From: Nitrospira sp. KM1
Lineage (GTDB): Bacteria; Nitrospirota; Nitrospiria; Nitrospirales; Nitrospiraceae
Direction of reading: 5' to 3'
Length of the DNA stretch: 64,000 bases
NCBI RefSeq assembly: GCF_011405515.1
Contig: NZ_AP022671.1
Location: forward strand, 744,001 to 808,000
The notes beneath the pieces are model-generated. The model did no database searches. It saw only the letters and a program-made list of their open reading frames with translations, and was not told the origin of the DNA. This document shows, in pieces, positions 9,219 through 17,997 of the stretch (positions are counted from its first letter, which is position 1; each line of letters starts with the position of its first letter). A program made the position numbers and the translations under genes.

Positions 9219-9383
9219 ATTCTCTGGAGTCTCGCTTCCAGAAATATTCCCACTGGTATAGATCCAATCGGAACATTATCCGGAGTTATTTCGGGAACAC
9301 CTACAGCGGCAAGCACTTTCAATTTCACACCACAGGTCACTGATACCCTTATTGCAAAACGGATCCTTCTCCTGCCATATTGA
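9219..9383 (+). pseudogene. In-frame remnant of a putative-Ig (He_PIG) domain after the stop codon
   Basis: Directly after the TAG at 9216-9218, the same reading frame continues for 54 codons to TGA at 9381. It encodes a recognisable putative-Ig domain half: WSLAS, NIPTGI, then LSGVISGTPTAASTFNF and TPQVTDT. These match the repeat type of the two downstream lipoproteins (WSLASGSLP and GVISGTPT), not the cadherin-like repeats of the gene it follows. It looks like a leftover from a deletion or recombination that joined two paralogues. Readthrough of the TAG would add it to the upstream protein, but there is no sign that this is programmed. Confidence 0.7.
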
Positions 9384-9408
9384 CCCGTAATCAACGAGAG
9401 TAAGGATC

Positions 9409-9426
9409 TCCGTAGTGGTAGATCTC
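9409..9426 (+). promoter_or_regulatory. Shared upstream motif, copy 2
   Basis: TCCGTAGTGGTAGATCTC lies 114 bases before the second lipoprotein gene. It shares CGTAG, a G-rich step and TAGA with copy 1 at 6593. It is the most diverged of the three in its 3' part. Confidence 0.4.
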
Positions 9427-9522
9427 CATTTCTGAGATGAAGCTCGGCTTTAACCATAACCGTACCTGTAAACAATTTTTCGATCTTCCACCAAGTTTTC
9501 TGTTGCGCAAGCTCCCTCTGGA

Positions 9523-11586
9523 ATGCACAGTCACGTCATGATCACACTGCCGTCCTCCCGCAGCCCGGCCGTTCAATTGATCGGCATAATCCTCTTCATA
9601 GCCACCAGTATTGGTTTTTATGGCTGCAATGATGTCTCAAACGCCCCTCCTCCACCGGAAGGACCGGGTGCACTCACAGTGTCCTCAAACGCTCTGCCGA
9701 CGGGTTTTATTGGAGTCGCATATCCCAACCTGCAATTGGCAGGGGCGGGAGGAACCCCTCCCTATACTTGGAGCGAAGGTGCGAGTTCGCCGGGACTACC
9801 TCCGGGACTCGCATTGAACTCTTCAGGCGTGATAAGCGGGACCCCGACACAGACCGGGGCATTTTCGCCGACGTTCAGATTAGTCGACTCGGCGAAACCG
9901 CCGGCTGCAGTAGAAAAAGTCTTGACCGTCACTGTTTCACAAGTTCCTCAGCCATCGATCAACAACCCCTCACTTCCTAACGGAGTCCAAAACAGGAATT
10001 ATTCCGCAACACTCACTGCATCAGGCGGCACTCAGCCTTATACGAACTGGTCGGTCACTCCCGCGCTTCCGCCTGGTTTGACTTTCACTTCTGCAGGAGC
10101 CACGGCCACGATCACCGGGACCCCAGCCGGCATCACGAACACCACCCATACGTTCAGGGTAACCGATTCCTTTTCTCCCACGCCTCAAACTGGTTCGACC
10201 CAGTTGACGTTGACCGTCACCGCCGCGCCACTGCCACTGTCGATTTCAACCGGCTCACCTTTACAGGACGGAACAGTAAACCAATCCTATGGCCCAATTA
10301 CCTTGTCGGCCGCCGGCGGCACCCCTACGCTCGTGTGGGACCTAGCTTCCGGCTCACTTCCTCCCGGCCTTCAATTAAGTCAGGGAGGAATTCTGAGCGG
10401 CACTCCGACCGCGCCCAGTTCGGTCACACCGGTTTTCAGGGTCCGGGATGGAGGATCTCCGCAACAGACTGCCACCAAGCCTCTCGCGATTTCTATCAGT
10501 CTGCCGGCACCGCTTACGATCACGACGGCTACGCTGCCGGATGGACAGCTAGGCCAGTCTTATAACCAAACAGTCCAGGCAAGCGGCGGGTCGGGCGCTC
10601 GCAACTGGAGTTTCCAGGGTGGCAACATCCCTAATCTCTCCATTAATCCGTCAACCGGAGTGATCTCCGGCAGCCCCACTCCGACAGGGACATTTACCTT
10701 CACAGTTCAAGTTACGGATGCAGTATTTACTACTCCCGCCACTCAGACCTTCACGATCAAGATCAATCCGCCGGCGCCGCCAAATATTACGACTTCGTCG
10801 CTTCCAACTGGCACGGTGAATTTTCCCTACACGCCAACAACGCTAACGGCAACGGGCGGTGCAGCTCCCCTTTCGTTCCAACCAGTGGGCCTGCCATTTG
10901 GATTAAGCTTCAACGCTTCTACTGGAACGATCAGCGGAACTCCGACCAGCAATGGCACGCAGAACGTGACATTCACGGTCCAGGACTCGACGGTTCCGAC
11001 CAACCAAACGGGATCGAAGGCGTTAACGCTCACCGTAAACGCGGCTCTGACCATCGACACCGCGTCTCTTCCTGGCGGTACGGTGAGTCAATCCTATGGT
11101 CCTGTCACTTTGTCGGCATCAGGGGGAGCCGGCCCTTCAACTTATACGTGGTCGGCTACGGGTCTGCCTCCGGGCATTTCGGTCAGTCAGAGCGGTATCA
11201 TCGGCGGAACGCCATCGGCTGTTGGTCAATATCCTGTTACCTTCCGGGTTCAGGACGGCAACAACATCGCCGTCACGAAAGCTTTGACGATTACAGTGTC
11301 CGCGGTGGTCATCACCCCCACTTCCCTGCCGCCCGGCAAAGAGCTGCTCCCTTACGCATTCAACATGTCGGCTAGTGGGGGGACACCGCCGTACACTTGG
11401 AGCGCGACAGGTCTTCCGTCAGGTCTCTCCATAAGTCCATCTGGACCCACAGCCGGACTGATCACCGGTATTCCCGGTGTCGGAACATCAACGGCTTCGC
11501 CGTATTCAGTCACTATTACAGCCACTGATTCTGCCAATGTGAGCTCGCCCTCGCAGCCGCCGTTCAGCTTGACCATAGCGCCTTAA
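9523..11586 (+). CDS. Lipoprotein with seven putative-Ig (He_PIG) repeats
   Basis: The 687-residue protein has a signal peptide with lipobox FYGC followed by NDVSNAP, the same leader as its neighbours. An ATG at 9538 is an alternative start; neither has a clear ribosome binding site. Seven repeats of 85-95 residues follow, each with a strand like LPxGTVxxxY, then SASGGTPPYTWS, GLPPGLSxxxSGVISGTP and a final VTVxA strand. These are hallmarks of the putative-Ig family PF05345, a cadherin-related fold found in bacterial surface proteins. It is probably an exported, lipid-anchored adhesion or matrix protein. No catalytic domain is present. Confidence 0.88.
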   Translation: MHSHVMITLPSSRSPAVQLIGIILFIATSIGFYGCNDVSNAPPPPEGPGALTVSSNALPTGFIGVAYPNLQLAGAGGTPPYTWSEGASSPGLPPGLALNSSGVISGTPTQTGAFSPTFRLVDSAKPPAAVEKVLTVTVSQVPQPSINNPSLPNGVQNRNYSATLTASGGTQPYTNWSVTPALPPGLTFTSAGATATITGTPAGITNTTHTFRVTDSFSPTPQTGSTQLTLTVTAAPLPLSISTGSPLQDGTVNQSYGPITLSAAGGTPTLVWDLASGSLPPGLQLSQGGILSGTPTAPSSVTPVFRVRDGGSPQQTATKPLAISISLPAPLTITTATLPDGQLGQSYNQTVQASGGSGARNWSFQGGNIPNLSINPSTGVISGSPTPTGTFTFTVQVTDAVFTTPATQTFTIKINPPAPPNITTSSLPTGTVNFPYTPTTLTATGGAAPLSFQPVGLPFGLSFNASTGTISGTPTSNGTQNVTFTVQDSTVPTNQTGSKALTLTVNAALTIDTASLPGGTVSQSYGPVTLSASGGAGPSTYTWSATGLPPGISVSQSGIIGGTPSAVGQYPVTFRVQDGNNIAVTKALTITVSAVVITPTSLPPGKELLPYAFNMSASGGTPPYTWSATGLPSGLSISPSGPTAGLITGIPGVGTSTASPYSVTITATDSANVSSPSQPPFSLTIAP

Positions 11587-11629
11587 GTCAAGACTTAATA
11601 CTTCCTCTATTTGAACAAACCATTTTCTT

Positions 11630-11653
11630 CCAGAGGTCCGCACGGACCTCTGG
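11630..11653. terminator. Candidate terminator hairpin
   Basis: A perfect 11-bp inverted repeat, CCAGAGGTCCG and CGGACCTCTGG with loop CA, lies 44 bases after the second lipoprotein stop. The following ATAGTTTC is only weakly T-rich. Confidence 0.5.
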
Positions 11654-11698
11654 ATAGTTTCACCGTCGCAATCGTGTAACATTAGACCCACTCCCCCC

Positions 11699-11715
11699 TT
11701 CGTAGGGCTGACCGC
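11699..11715 (+). promoter_or_regulatory. Shared upstream motif, copy 3
   Basis: TTCGTAGGGCTGACCGC lies 145 bases before the third lipoprotein gene. It matches copy 1 in TTCGTAGGG and the following GACC. Position relative to the gene is similar in all three cases. Confidence 0.4.
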
Positions 11716-11843
11716 AGGGAAGCTTCTCCCGTATCATGCCTTTGCCTGTCACTGGGAGTCACCGCTTAATCGGACTCTCGGATGTTCGGCTCGATCTTAC
11801 AGTAAGTTTCAAGGTCGATCTGGGTTGTCATACGCACTGAACC

Positions 11844-13352
11844 ATGAACACCACGGTTTCTCGGAATCATTTAGGGCGAAAGAGTTCTGTCCTAGCTCGA
11901 GCTTATGAATTCAGTTGTGTATCGGCTTTATGCTTCGTCTATGCGCTTGGTCTGACCGGCTGTAACGACGTCTCAAACTCGCCGCCGGCGCCGACCGGTC
12001 CGGCGCCGCTTACAATTACATCCGGCTCGTTGCCGGTAGCCACGCTTGATCGCCCCTATGCGACCGCGATGGGCGGATCCGGAGGCGTCAGTCCGTATTC
12101 GTGGTCGGTCTCTCCCGCATTGCCCGACGGTCTCTCCTTCGACAGCTCTACCGGCGCGATCACCGGCACCCCGACTTCGCAAGGCACGACGGTTCATACC
12201 TTTGCACTGCAAGACTCATCCTCACCGCCTCAGTCGGTCCAGAAATCGTTTTCGATTACCATCAGTGATGGTCCTCCGCCGCTTTCAATCACGACGTCAT
12301 CGCCTCTTCCTGACGGCAATGTGGGAAGAAGCTACACCGTAACGGTACAGGCGGAAGGCGGGACAGGGGCACTGACTTGGAGCGTACCCTCCGGATCGCT
12401 TCCTCAGAATCTGAATCTGGATTCGGCAACCGGCACGATTTCAGGAATACCGACGGCGGCAGGCACATCGAATTTCACGCTGCGCGTGGCCGACGGAGCA
12501 GGCCAGACTGATGCACAACCCTATTCATTGACGATCATTCCACCTTCACCGCCCACCATTACCACGACCTCTCCTCTTCCAGGAGCCACTGTCGGCCAGG
12601 CTTACAGTCAGACCCTCCAGGCGGCGGGTGGAAACGGTACCCTCACGTGGAGTCTGGCGAGCGGTTCGCTCCCTGCAAATCTATCGCTCAATGGTGCGGG
12701 CACGATCGCGGGAACCCCAACGAACGCGGGCAACTCGAACTTCGCCGTGAGAGTCACGGATTCGTTGTCTCAAACCGCAACAAAATCTTTATCGATCATC
12801 GTGAGCGCGGCGCCCAATCCTCCCGTCATCATTACGACCTTACTGCCAGGGGGCACCGTGGGCGTTTCGTACGATCAAACCTTGCAGGCGACCGGAGGAA
12901 CAGGCACGCTCGTCTGGAGCCGCGCAAGCGGTTCGCTTCCCGCGAATTTGTCATTGAATTCGAACGGAAGGATCTCCGGGACACCGACCAATACCGGCAC
13001 CTCCAATTTCACGGTGAGAGTGACCGATGCATTGTCTCGTTCGGATACTCAGCCGCTGTCGATTTCGATCACCGCCGCCTTGACGATCACGACAAATTCC
13101 TTGCCCAACGCCAGAGTGGGACGCTCTTACAGCACCACGCTGCAGCGATCCGGAGGCGTACAACCGTTCAACTGGTCAGTCTCTCCCGCACTTCCTCCAG
13201 GGCTCAATCTGAACTCATCCACCGGCGTCATCAGCGGCACGCCGGCACTCGCGGGGCTCGGCTCGCGCAGCCTGACTTTTACTGTCCGAGACTCCTCGAC
13301 GCCGACGAACCAGACCGCAAACAAGACTCTCACCCTCACGGTCAATCCCTAA
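11844..13352 (+). CDS. Lipoprotein with five putative-Ig (He_PIG) repeats
   Basis: The 502-residue protein has a longer n-region (about 25 residues), a hydrophobic segment and lipobox LTGC followed by NDVSNSP. Five putative-Ig repeats follow, with motifs such as TVGQAYSQTLQAAGG, LTWSLASGSLPANLSLN, GTISGIPTAAGTSNFTLRV and VTDALS. Repeats 2-4 are most alike. It is a shorter paralogue of the preceding gene and the third member of the GCNDVSN set. Probably surface or periplasm-facing; no enzyme domain is seen. It is followed by dnaE, which starts 56 bases later and is unrelated. Confidence 0.88.
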   Translation: MNTTVSRNHLGRKSSVLARAYEFSCVSALCFVYALGLTGCNDVSNSPPAPTGPAPLTITSGSLPVATLDRPYATAMGGSGGVSPYSWSVSPALPDGLSFDSSTGAITGTPTSQGTTVHTFALQDSSSPPQSVQKSFSITISDGPPPLSITTSSPLPDGNVGRSYTVTVQAEGGTGALTWSVPSGSLPQNLNLDSATGTISGIPTAAGTSNFTLRVADGAGQTDAQPYSLTIIPPSPPTITTTSPLPGATVGQAYSQTLQAAGGNGTLTWSLASGSLPANLSLNGAGTIAGTPTNAGNSNFAVRVTDSLSQTATKSLSIIVSAAPNPPVIITTLLPGGTVGVSYDQTLQATGGTGTLVWSRASGSLPANLSLNSNGRISGTPTNTGTSNFTVRVTDALSRSDTQPLSISITAALTITTNSLPNARVGRSYSTTLQRSGGVQPFNWSVSPALPPGLNLNSSTGVISGTPALAGLGSRSLTFTVRDSSTPTNQTANKTLTLTVNP

Positions 13353-13408
13353 TTTTCCTCCCGCTCGCGACGTTTGACTTCCATATCCTTGCCTCCTAGA
13401 ATCCGCCG

Positions 13409-16400
13409 ATGACTTCTTCCTTTGTGCACCTCCATCTCCATACACAGTTCAGTCTTCTCGATGGCGCGAACCAGATTGAACCGCTGGTTCAACAGATCAA
13501 GTCGTTCGGGCAACCGGCGGTCGCCATGACCGATCACGGCAACATGTTCGGCGCCATCGAGTTTTACCGCAAGGCGAAGGACGCGGGGATCAAGCCGATT
13601 ATCGGATGTGAAGCCTATATGGCACCCGGCAGCCGTCTGAATAAAGACGGCAGCAAACTCGCACATAACGATTACTACCATCTGATTCTGCTCGCGCGAA
13701 ATCTGACCGGATATCAAAACCTCATCAAGCTCGTAAGCAAAGCATATCTTGAAGGATTTTATTACAAACCTCGGATGGATAAGGAAATTCTAAAAGATCA
13801 TCATGAAGGGCTGATCGCACTGTCCGGCTGTCTCAGCGGGGAGATTCCCTATCTCATCGGTCAAAAGGACATGGCCGGAGCCATGGCGGTGGCAGGCGAA
13901 TTTCAAGAAATATTCGGCAAAGATCATTTTTACCTCGAGGTGCAGGCGAACGGGCTGGAGCATCAGCGCATTGCCAATGCTGGGTTGATCGAGATCCATA
14001 AGAAGCTCGGGATCCCGCTCGCCGGGACCAACGACTGTCATTATCTGAAGAAAGAAGATTCCAGACCGCACGATTTGATGCTCTGCCTGCAGACCGGCAA
14101 GACCATCAGCGATCCCAATCGCATGAAGTTCGACACCGACGAACTGTACGTCAAATCAACCGAAGAAATCGCTCCCGCCTTTGCCGAATTCCCGGACGCC
14201 GTCGCGAATACCTGCCGGATCGCCGATCATTGCGATCTCGAATTGGCGCTGAACAAAACGTACCTCCCGCAATATAAAGTGCCGGAAGGGTACACGCGCG
14301 AATCGTATCTGGAACACCTCGCAACGGAGGGGTTGCGATCGAGGCTCAAAGAGCGGCCCGGTACCGCCCCGTCCGCTACATACGAGTTGCGACTTCGGGA
14401 AGAACTGATGGTGATCTGCTCGATGGGATTTGCGGGATATTTTCTGATCGTGTGGGACATCATTCGCTTTGCGCGGTCGCAAGGGATTCCCGTGGGGCCG
14501 GGCCGCGGCTCGGCCGCCGGCAGCCTCGTGGCCTACGCCCTTCGCATCACCGATCTGGACCCGCTCGTCTACACGCTCCTCTTCGAACGGTTCTTGAACC
14601 CGGAGCGAATCTCGCTGCCCGATATCGACATGGACTTCTGCATGGACCGCCGCGGCGAAGTCATCAATTACGTCGTGGACAAATACGGGTCCGACCATGT
14701 CGCGCAGATCATTACCTTTGGAACGCTGGGTGCAAAAGCCGCTATTCGGGACGTCGGCCGTGTGCTCGAGATGCCGTACGCCGAAGCGGACAAAGTCGCC
14801 AAGCTGGTCCCCACCCAATTGAACATCACGCTGCAGCAGGCCTTGGATACGGAGCCCAGACTACGGGAACTGGTCGAGACCGATATCAAAGTCAGGGAAC
14901 TGATGACGATCGCCCAGTCGCTGGAAGGTCTGGCTCGCCACGCGTCGACTCACGCCGCAGGCGTCGTCATCTCCGAAGGTCCGCTCACGGACCACGTCCC
15001 GCTGTACAAAGGGGCCAACGACGAAATCGTGACGCAGTACTCGATGGGGGACGTAGAAAAAATCGGCCTCGTCAAATTCGACTTCCTCGGCCTCAAGACC
15101 CTGACGATGATCCGGCGGGCCGAAATGCTGATCAACCAGGTCCGCCCCAACCAGCCGCCGCTCGCAGTCGATCAACTTCCATTCGACGACCCGAAAACAT
15201 TCGCCCTCCTGGCGTCCGGCAAGACCACCGGCGTGTTTCAGCTTGAAAGCTCCGGCATGCGCGATCTTCTGACCGGATTCAAACCAGATCGCTTCGAAGA
15301 CATCATCGCCATCATCGCGCTCTACCGTCCGGGGCCGATGGACCTGATTCCGGACTTTATCAAACGAAAACAGGGCAAGGTGCCGATCACCTATGAAACG
15401 CCAGAACTGGAGCCGATCCTCAAGGACACCTACGGGGTCATCGTGTATCAGGAACAGGTCATGGCGATCGCCAATACGGTCGCCGGGTTTTCCCTCGGGC
15501 AAGCCGACATTCTCCGCCGAGCGATGGGGAAGAAAAAACCCGAGGAGATGGAGAAGCTTCGTATCAAGTTTCTGGAGGGCGCCAAGAAGAACAAGACACC
15601 CGAGAAGAAAGCCGAGAAGCTGTATGAGCTCATCCAAAAATTCGCGGGATACGGCTTCAACAAATCGCATGCCGCGGCCTATGCCGTCGTGTGTTACCAG
15701 ACGGGATATTTAAAGGCACACTACCCCACGGAATTCATGGCGGCCCTGATGACGAGCGACATGGGCAACCAGGATAAGATCGTGGGATATTTCACGGAAT
15801 GCCGCGACCTCGGCATCAAGGTTTTGGGACCTGACGTCAATGTGAGCCAGAAAGATTTCGCGGTGGCCGACGGAGCCATTCGGTTCGGACTCGCCGCGAT
15901 CAAGAATGTGGGAGAGGGGGCGGTGGAATCCGTCCTCGAGATCCGCACGGGAGGCGCTGCGTTCGTCTCGTTCTTCGATTTCTGCCGTCGTGTCGATCTG
16001 CACAAGGTGAACAAACGTATGCTCGAGGGACTCATCAAAGCGGGGGCCTTCGATTCGACCGGCGCCAAACGCTCTCAACTCATGGCCTGCCTGGACCAAG
16101 CCATCGAAGACGGCGCGGCAGCTCAACGAGAGCGTGAACTGGGACAGACCAGCATTTTCGGAGAAGTGCTGCATGCTCAGGGCGAAGGGTCTCATGCCGC
16201 AACTCCTCAACTGCCGCCTATCCCTGAATGGGATCAACCACAACGCCTCAAATATGAACGCGAGCTGACCGGCTTTTATATCACCGCCCACCCACTCGCG
16301 CGGTACGAGGCGACAATCCATGCACTTGCCAGCGCGACAACCGCCGGCCTGACCGAATTATCGGACGGGAAAGAGGTCAAACTTTGCGGCATCATCGCCA

Positions 16401-16870
16401 CCGTCAAATCCATGCTGACGAAGAAAGGCGACCGGATGGCCTATGTCAGCTTGGAAGATCTTCAGGGAACAGTTGAGGTCATCATTTTCCCCGACCTGTT
16501 CAAAACCTCCGGAGACCTCATCACGCCCGAACGGCTCGTCCGGATCACAGGGACGATCGATCGTGGAGACAAAGGCACGAAATTACGGGGCAGTAAGATC
16601 GAGCCTTTGGCTGAAGTTCAAACTCAGTCGATCAAACGCGTGCATATTCGTCTCTCGGATGCTCCGGAAGTCGCGGGACAGCTGCCGCGACTTCTCGACA
16701 TCTTCAAGCGGCATCCCGGCGCTACGGCCGTGTCTCTTACGTTCCGGACCGAAACAGCGCTCGAGGCAGACACGGCTCCCCTGCCGAACCTATCAGTTAC
16801 GGCCAGCGAGCACTTCGTCGCCGATGTTGAAGAAGTACTAGGCAAGGGGGCCCTATCTTTGGTATCGTAG
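13409..16870 (+). CDS. dnaE: DNA polymerase III alpha subunit
   Basis: This is the catalytic subunit of the replicative polymerase. Its 1153 residues match the DnaE1 length. The N-terminal PHP domain begins FVHLHLHTQFSLLDGA (His7, 9 and 11). The palm carries the catalytic aspartates in LPDIDMDF at about residues 404-411. The YGFNKSHAAAYAVV helix and a C-terminal OB-fold (VKLCGIIATVKSMLTKKGDRMAYVSLED, about 990-1030) are intact. No obvious Shine-Dalgarno precedes the ATG, but the N-terminus aligns with the family. accA follows 65 bases downstream, an association found in many bacteria. Confidence 0.98.
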   Translation: MTSSFVHLHLHTQFSLLDGANQIEPLVQQIKSFGQPAVAMTDHGNMFGAIEFYRKAKDAGIKPIIGCEAYMAPGSRLNKDGSKLAHNDYYHLILLARNLTGYQNLIKLVSKAYLEGFYYKPRMDKEILKDHHEGLIALSGCLSGEIPYLIGQKDMAGAMAVAGEFQEIFGKDHFYLEVQANGLEHQRIANAGLIEIHKKLGIPLAGTNDCHYLKKEDSRPHDLMLCLQTGKTISDPNRMKFDTDELYVKSTEEIAPAFAEFPDAVANTCRIADHCDLELALNKTYLPQYKVPEGYTRESYLEHLATEGLRSRLKERPGTAPSATYELRLREELMVICSMGFAGYFLIVWDIIRFARSQGIPVGPGRGSAAGSLVAYALRITDLDPLVYTLLFERFLNPERISLPDIDMDFCMDRRGEVINYVVDKYGSDHVAQIITFGTLGAKAAIRDVGRVLEMPYAEADKVAKLVPTQLNITLQQALDTEPRLRELVETDIKVRELMTIAQSLEGLARHASTHAAGVVISEGPLTDHVPLYKGANDEIVTQYSMGDVEKIGLVKFDFLGLKTLTMIRRAEMLINQVRPNQPPLAVDQLPFDDPKTFALLASGKTTGVFQLESSGMRDLLTGFKPDRFEDIIAIIALYRPGPMDLIPDFIKRKQGKVPITYETPELEPILKDTYGVIVYQEQVMAIANTVAGFSLGQADILRRAMGKKKPEEMEKLRIKFLEGAKKNKTPEKKAEKLYELIQKFAGYGFNKSHAAAYAVVCYQTGYLKAHYPTEFMAALMTSDMGNQDKIVGYFTECRDLGIKVLGPDVNVSQKDFAVADGAIRFGLAAIKNVGEGAVESVLEIRTGGAAFVSFFDFCRRVDLHKVNKRMLEGLIKAGAFDSTGAKRSQLMACLDQAIEDGAAAQRERELGQTSIFGEVLHAQGEGSHAATPQLPPIPEWDQPQRLKYERELTGFYITAHPLARYEATIHALASATTAGLTELSDGKEVKLCGIIATVKSMLTKKGDRMAYVSLEDLQGTVEVIIFPDLFKTSGDLITPERLVRITGTIDRGDKGTKLRGSKIEPLAEVQTQSIKRVHIRLSDAPEVAGQLPRLLDIFKRHPGATAVSLTFRTETALEADTAPLPNLSVTASEHFVADVEEVLGKGALSLVS

Positions 16871-16935
16871 CTCCGGCTGGATGAGCAGTGGATGCTGACC
16901 ACTGTATCAACGCTTTTCCCTATAGATAGAACGGT

Positions 16936-17904
16936 ATGCGCGATTACCTTGAATTTGAAAAACCGCTCCGCGAGGTCGAGGAAAAGATCGAAAAGCTGGC
17001 CTCGTCCGGAAGCGGCAAGTCCAATCAGCAGGAAGAAGTCCGCAAGCTGCGGATGAAATTGGCACAGCTCGAGCATGAGCTGTACGGCCGCCTCACCCCG
17101 TGGCAACGGACGCAACTCGCGCGACACCCGCAACGACCCAGCACACTGGACTATATCAACGAAATCTTCCGCGACTTTCTTGAATTTCACGGAGACCGCG
17201 CCTTCGGCGACGACCGTGCCATCGTCGGCGGCTTTGCACGATTCAACGACCGATCGGTCATGGTCATCGGCCATCAAAAAGGCAAGACCCTGAAGGAGCG
17301 CATGCAGCGCAATTTTGGCATGCCGAATCCGGAAGGATACCGCAAAGCGCTCAGGCTTATGAAAATGGCGGAAAAGTTCAGCCGGCCGATCATCACGTTT
17401 ATCGATACCCCCGGCGCGTATCCCGGGATCGGCGCGGAAGAACGCGGACAGGCAGAAGCCATTGCGAGAAATCTTCTCGTCATGTCGCGATTAACGGTGC
17501 CCATCGTCTCGGTCGTCATCGGTGAGGGCGGCAGCGGTGGCGCACTCGCGCTTGGGGTATCGGACAAGGTTCTCATGCTCGAGCATGGCGTCTATTCGGT
17601 CATTTCTCCGGAAGGCTGCGCTGCGATCCTGTGGGACGATCCGGCTAAAGTACCGGACGCCGCCACGGCGCTGAAAATGACGGCCCAGGATCTTTTGCAA
17701 CTCGGCATCGTCGATGACGTCATTCCTGAGCCCATCGGAGGCGCTCATCGCGAACCCAAAGCCGTCACCGACCGTGTGGCCAAAGCGCTCACGAATCATC
17801 TGTTCCCTCTTACCGAATACTCTCCCAGTCAACTCCTTGAGCAACGCGACCAAAAATATCGCCGCATTGGATCTGTCAGCGGCATGGACTCTCCTACCCT
17901 GTAA
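16936..17904 (+). CDS. accA: Acetyl-CoA carboxylase carboxyltransferase subunit alpha
   Basis: AccA pairs with AccD to transfer CO2 from carboxybiotin to acetyl-CoA, forming malonyl-CoA for fatty acid synthesis. At 322 residues it has the usual length. It starts with the helical MRDYLEFEKPLREVEEKI region. The crotonase-like core contains FIDTPGAYPGIGAEERGQ, VIGEGGSGGALALGV and SVISPEGCAAILW. A small inverted repeat (CAGTGG/CCACTG, 16886-16904) sits in the gap after dnaE. The downstream gene is convergent. Confidence 0.98.
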   Translation: MRDYLEFEKPLREVEEKIEKLASSGSGKSNQQEEVRKLRMKLAQLEHELYGRLTPWQRTQLARHPQRPSTLDYINEIFRDFLEFHGDRAFGDDRAIVGGFARFNDRSVMVIGHQKGKTLKERMQRNFGMPNPEGYRKALRLMKMAEKFSRPIITFIDTPGAYPGIGAEERGQAEAIARNLLVMSRLTVPIVSVVIGEGGSGGALALGVSDKVLMLEHGVYSVISPEGCAAILWDDPAKVPDAATALKMTAQDLLQLGIVDDVIPEPIGGAHREPKAVTDRVAKALTNHLFPLTEYSPSQLLEQRDQKYRRIGSVSGMDSPTL

Positions 17905-17997
17905 TTGTTCGCGACTCCCTGACTCTTCCTTTTGAGTACGCTCGAGAACAGCGCCCTTTCGGCTATCGTCTTCTCCTCGCCGACGGTGCGAAATATC

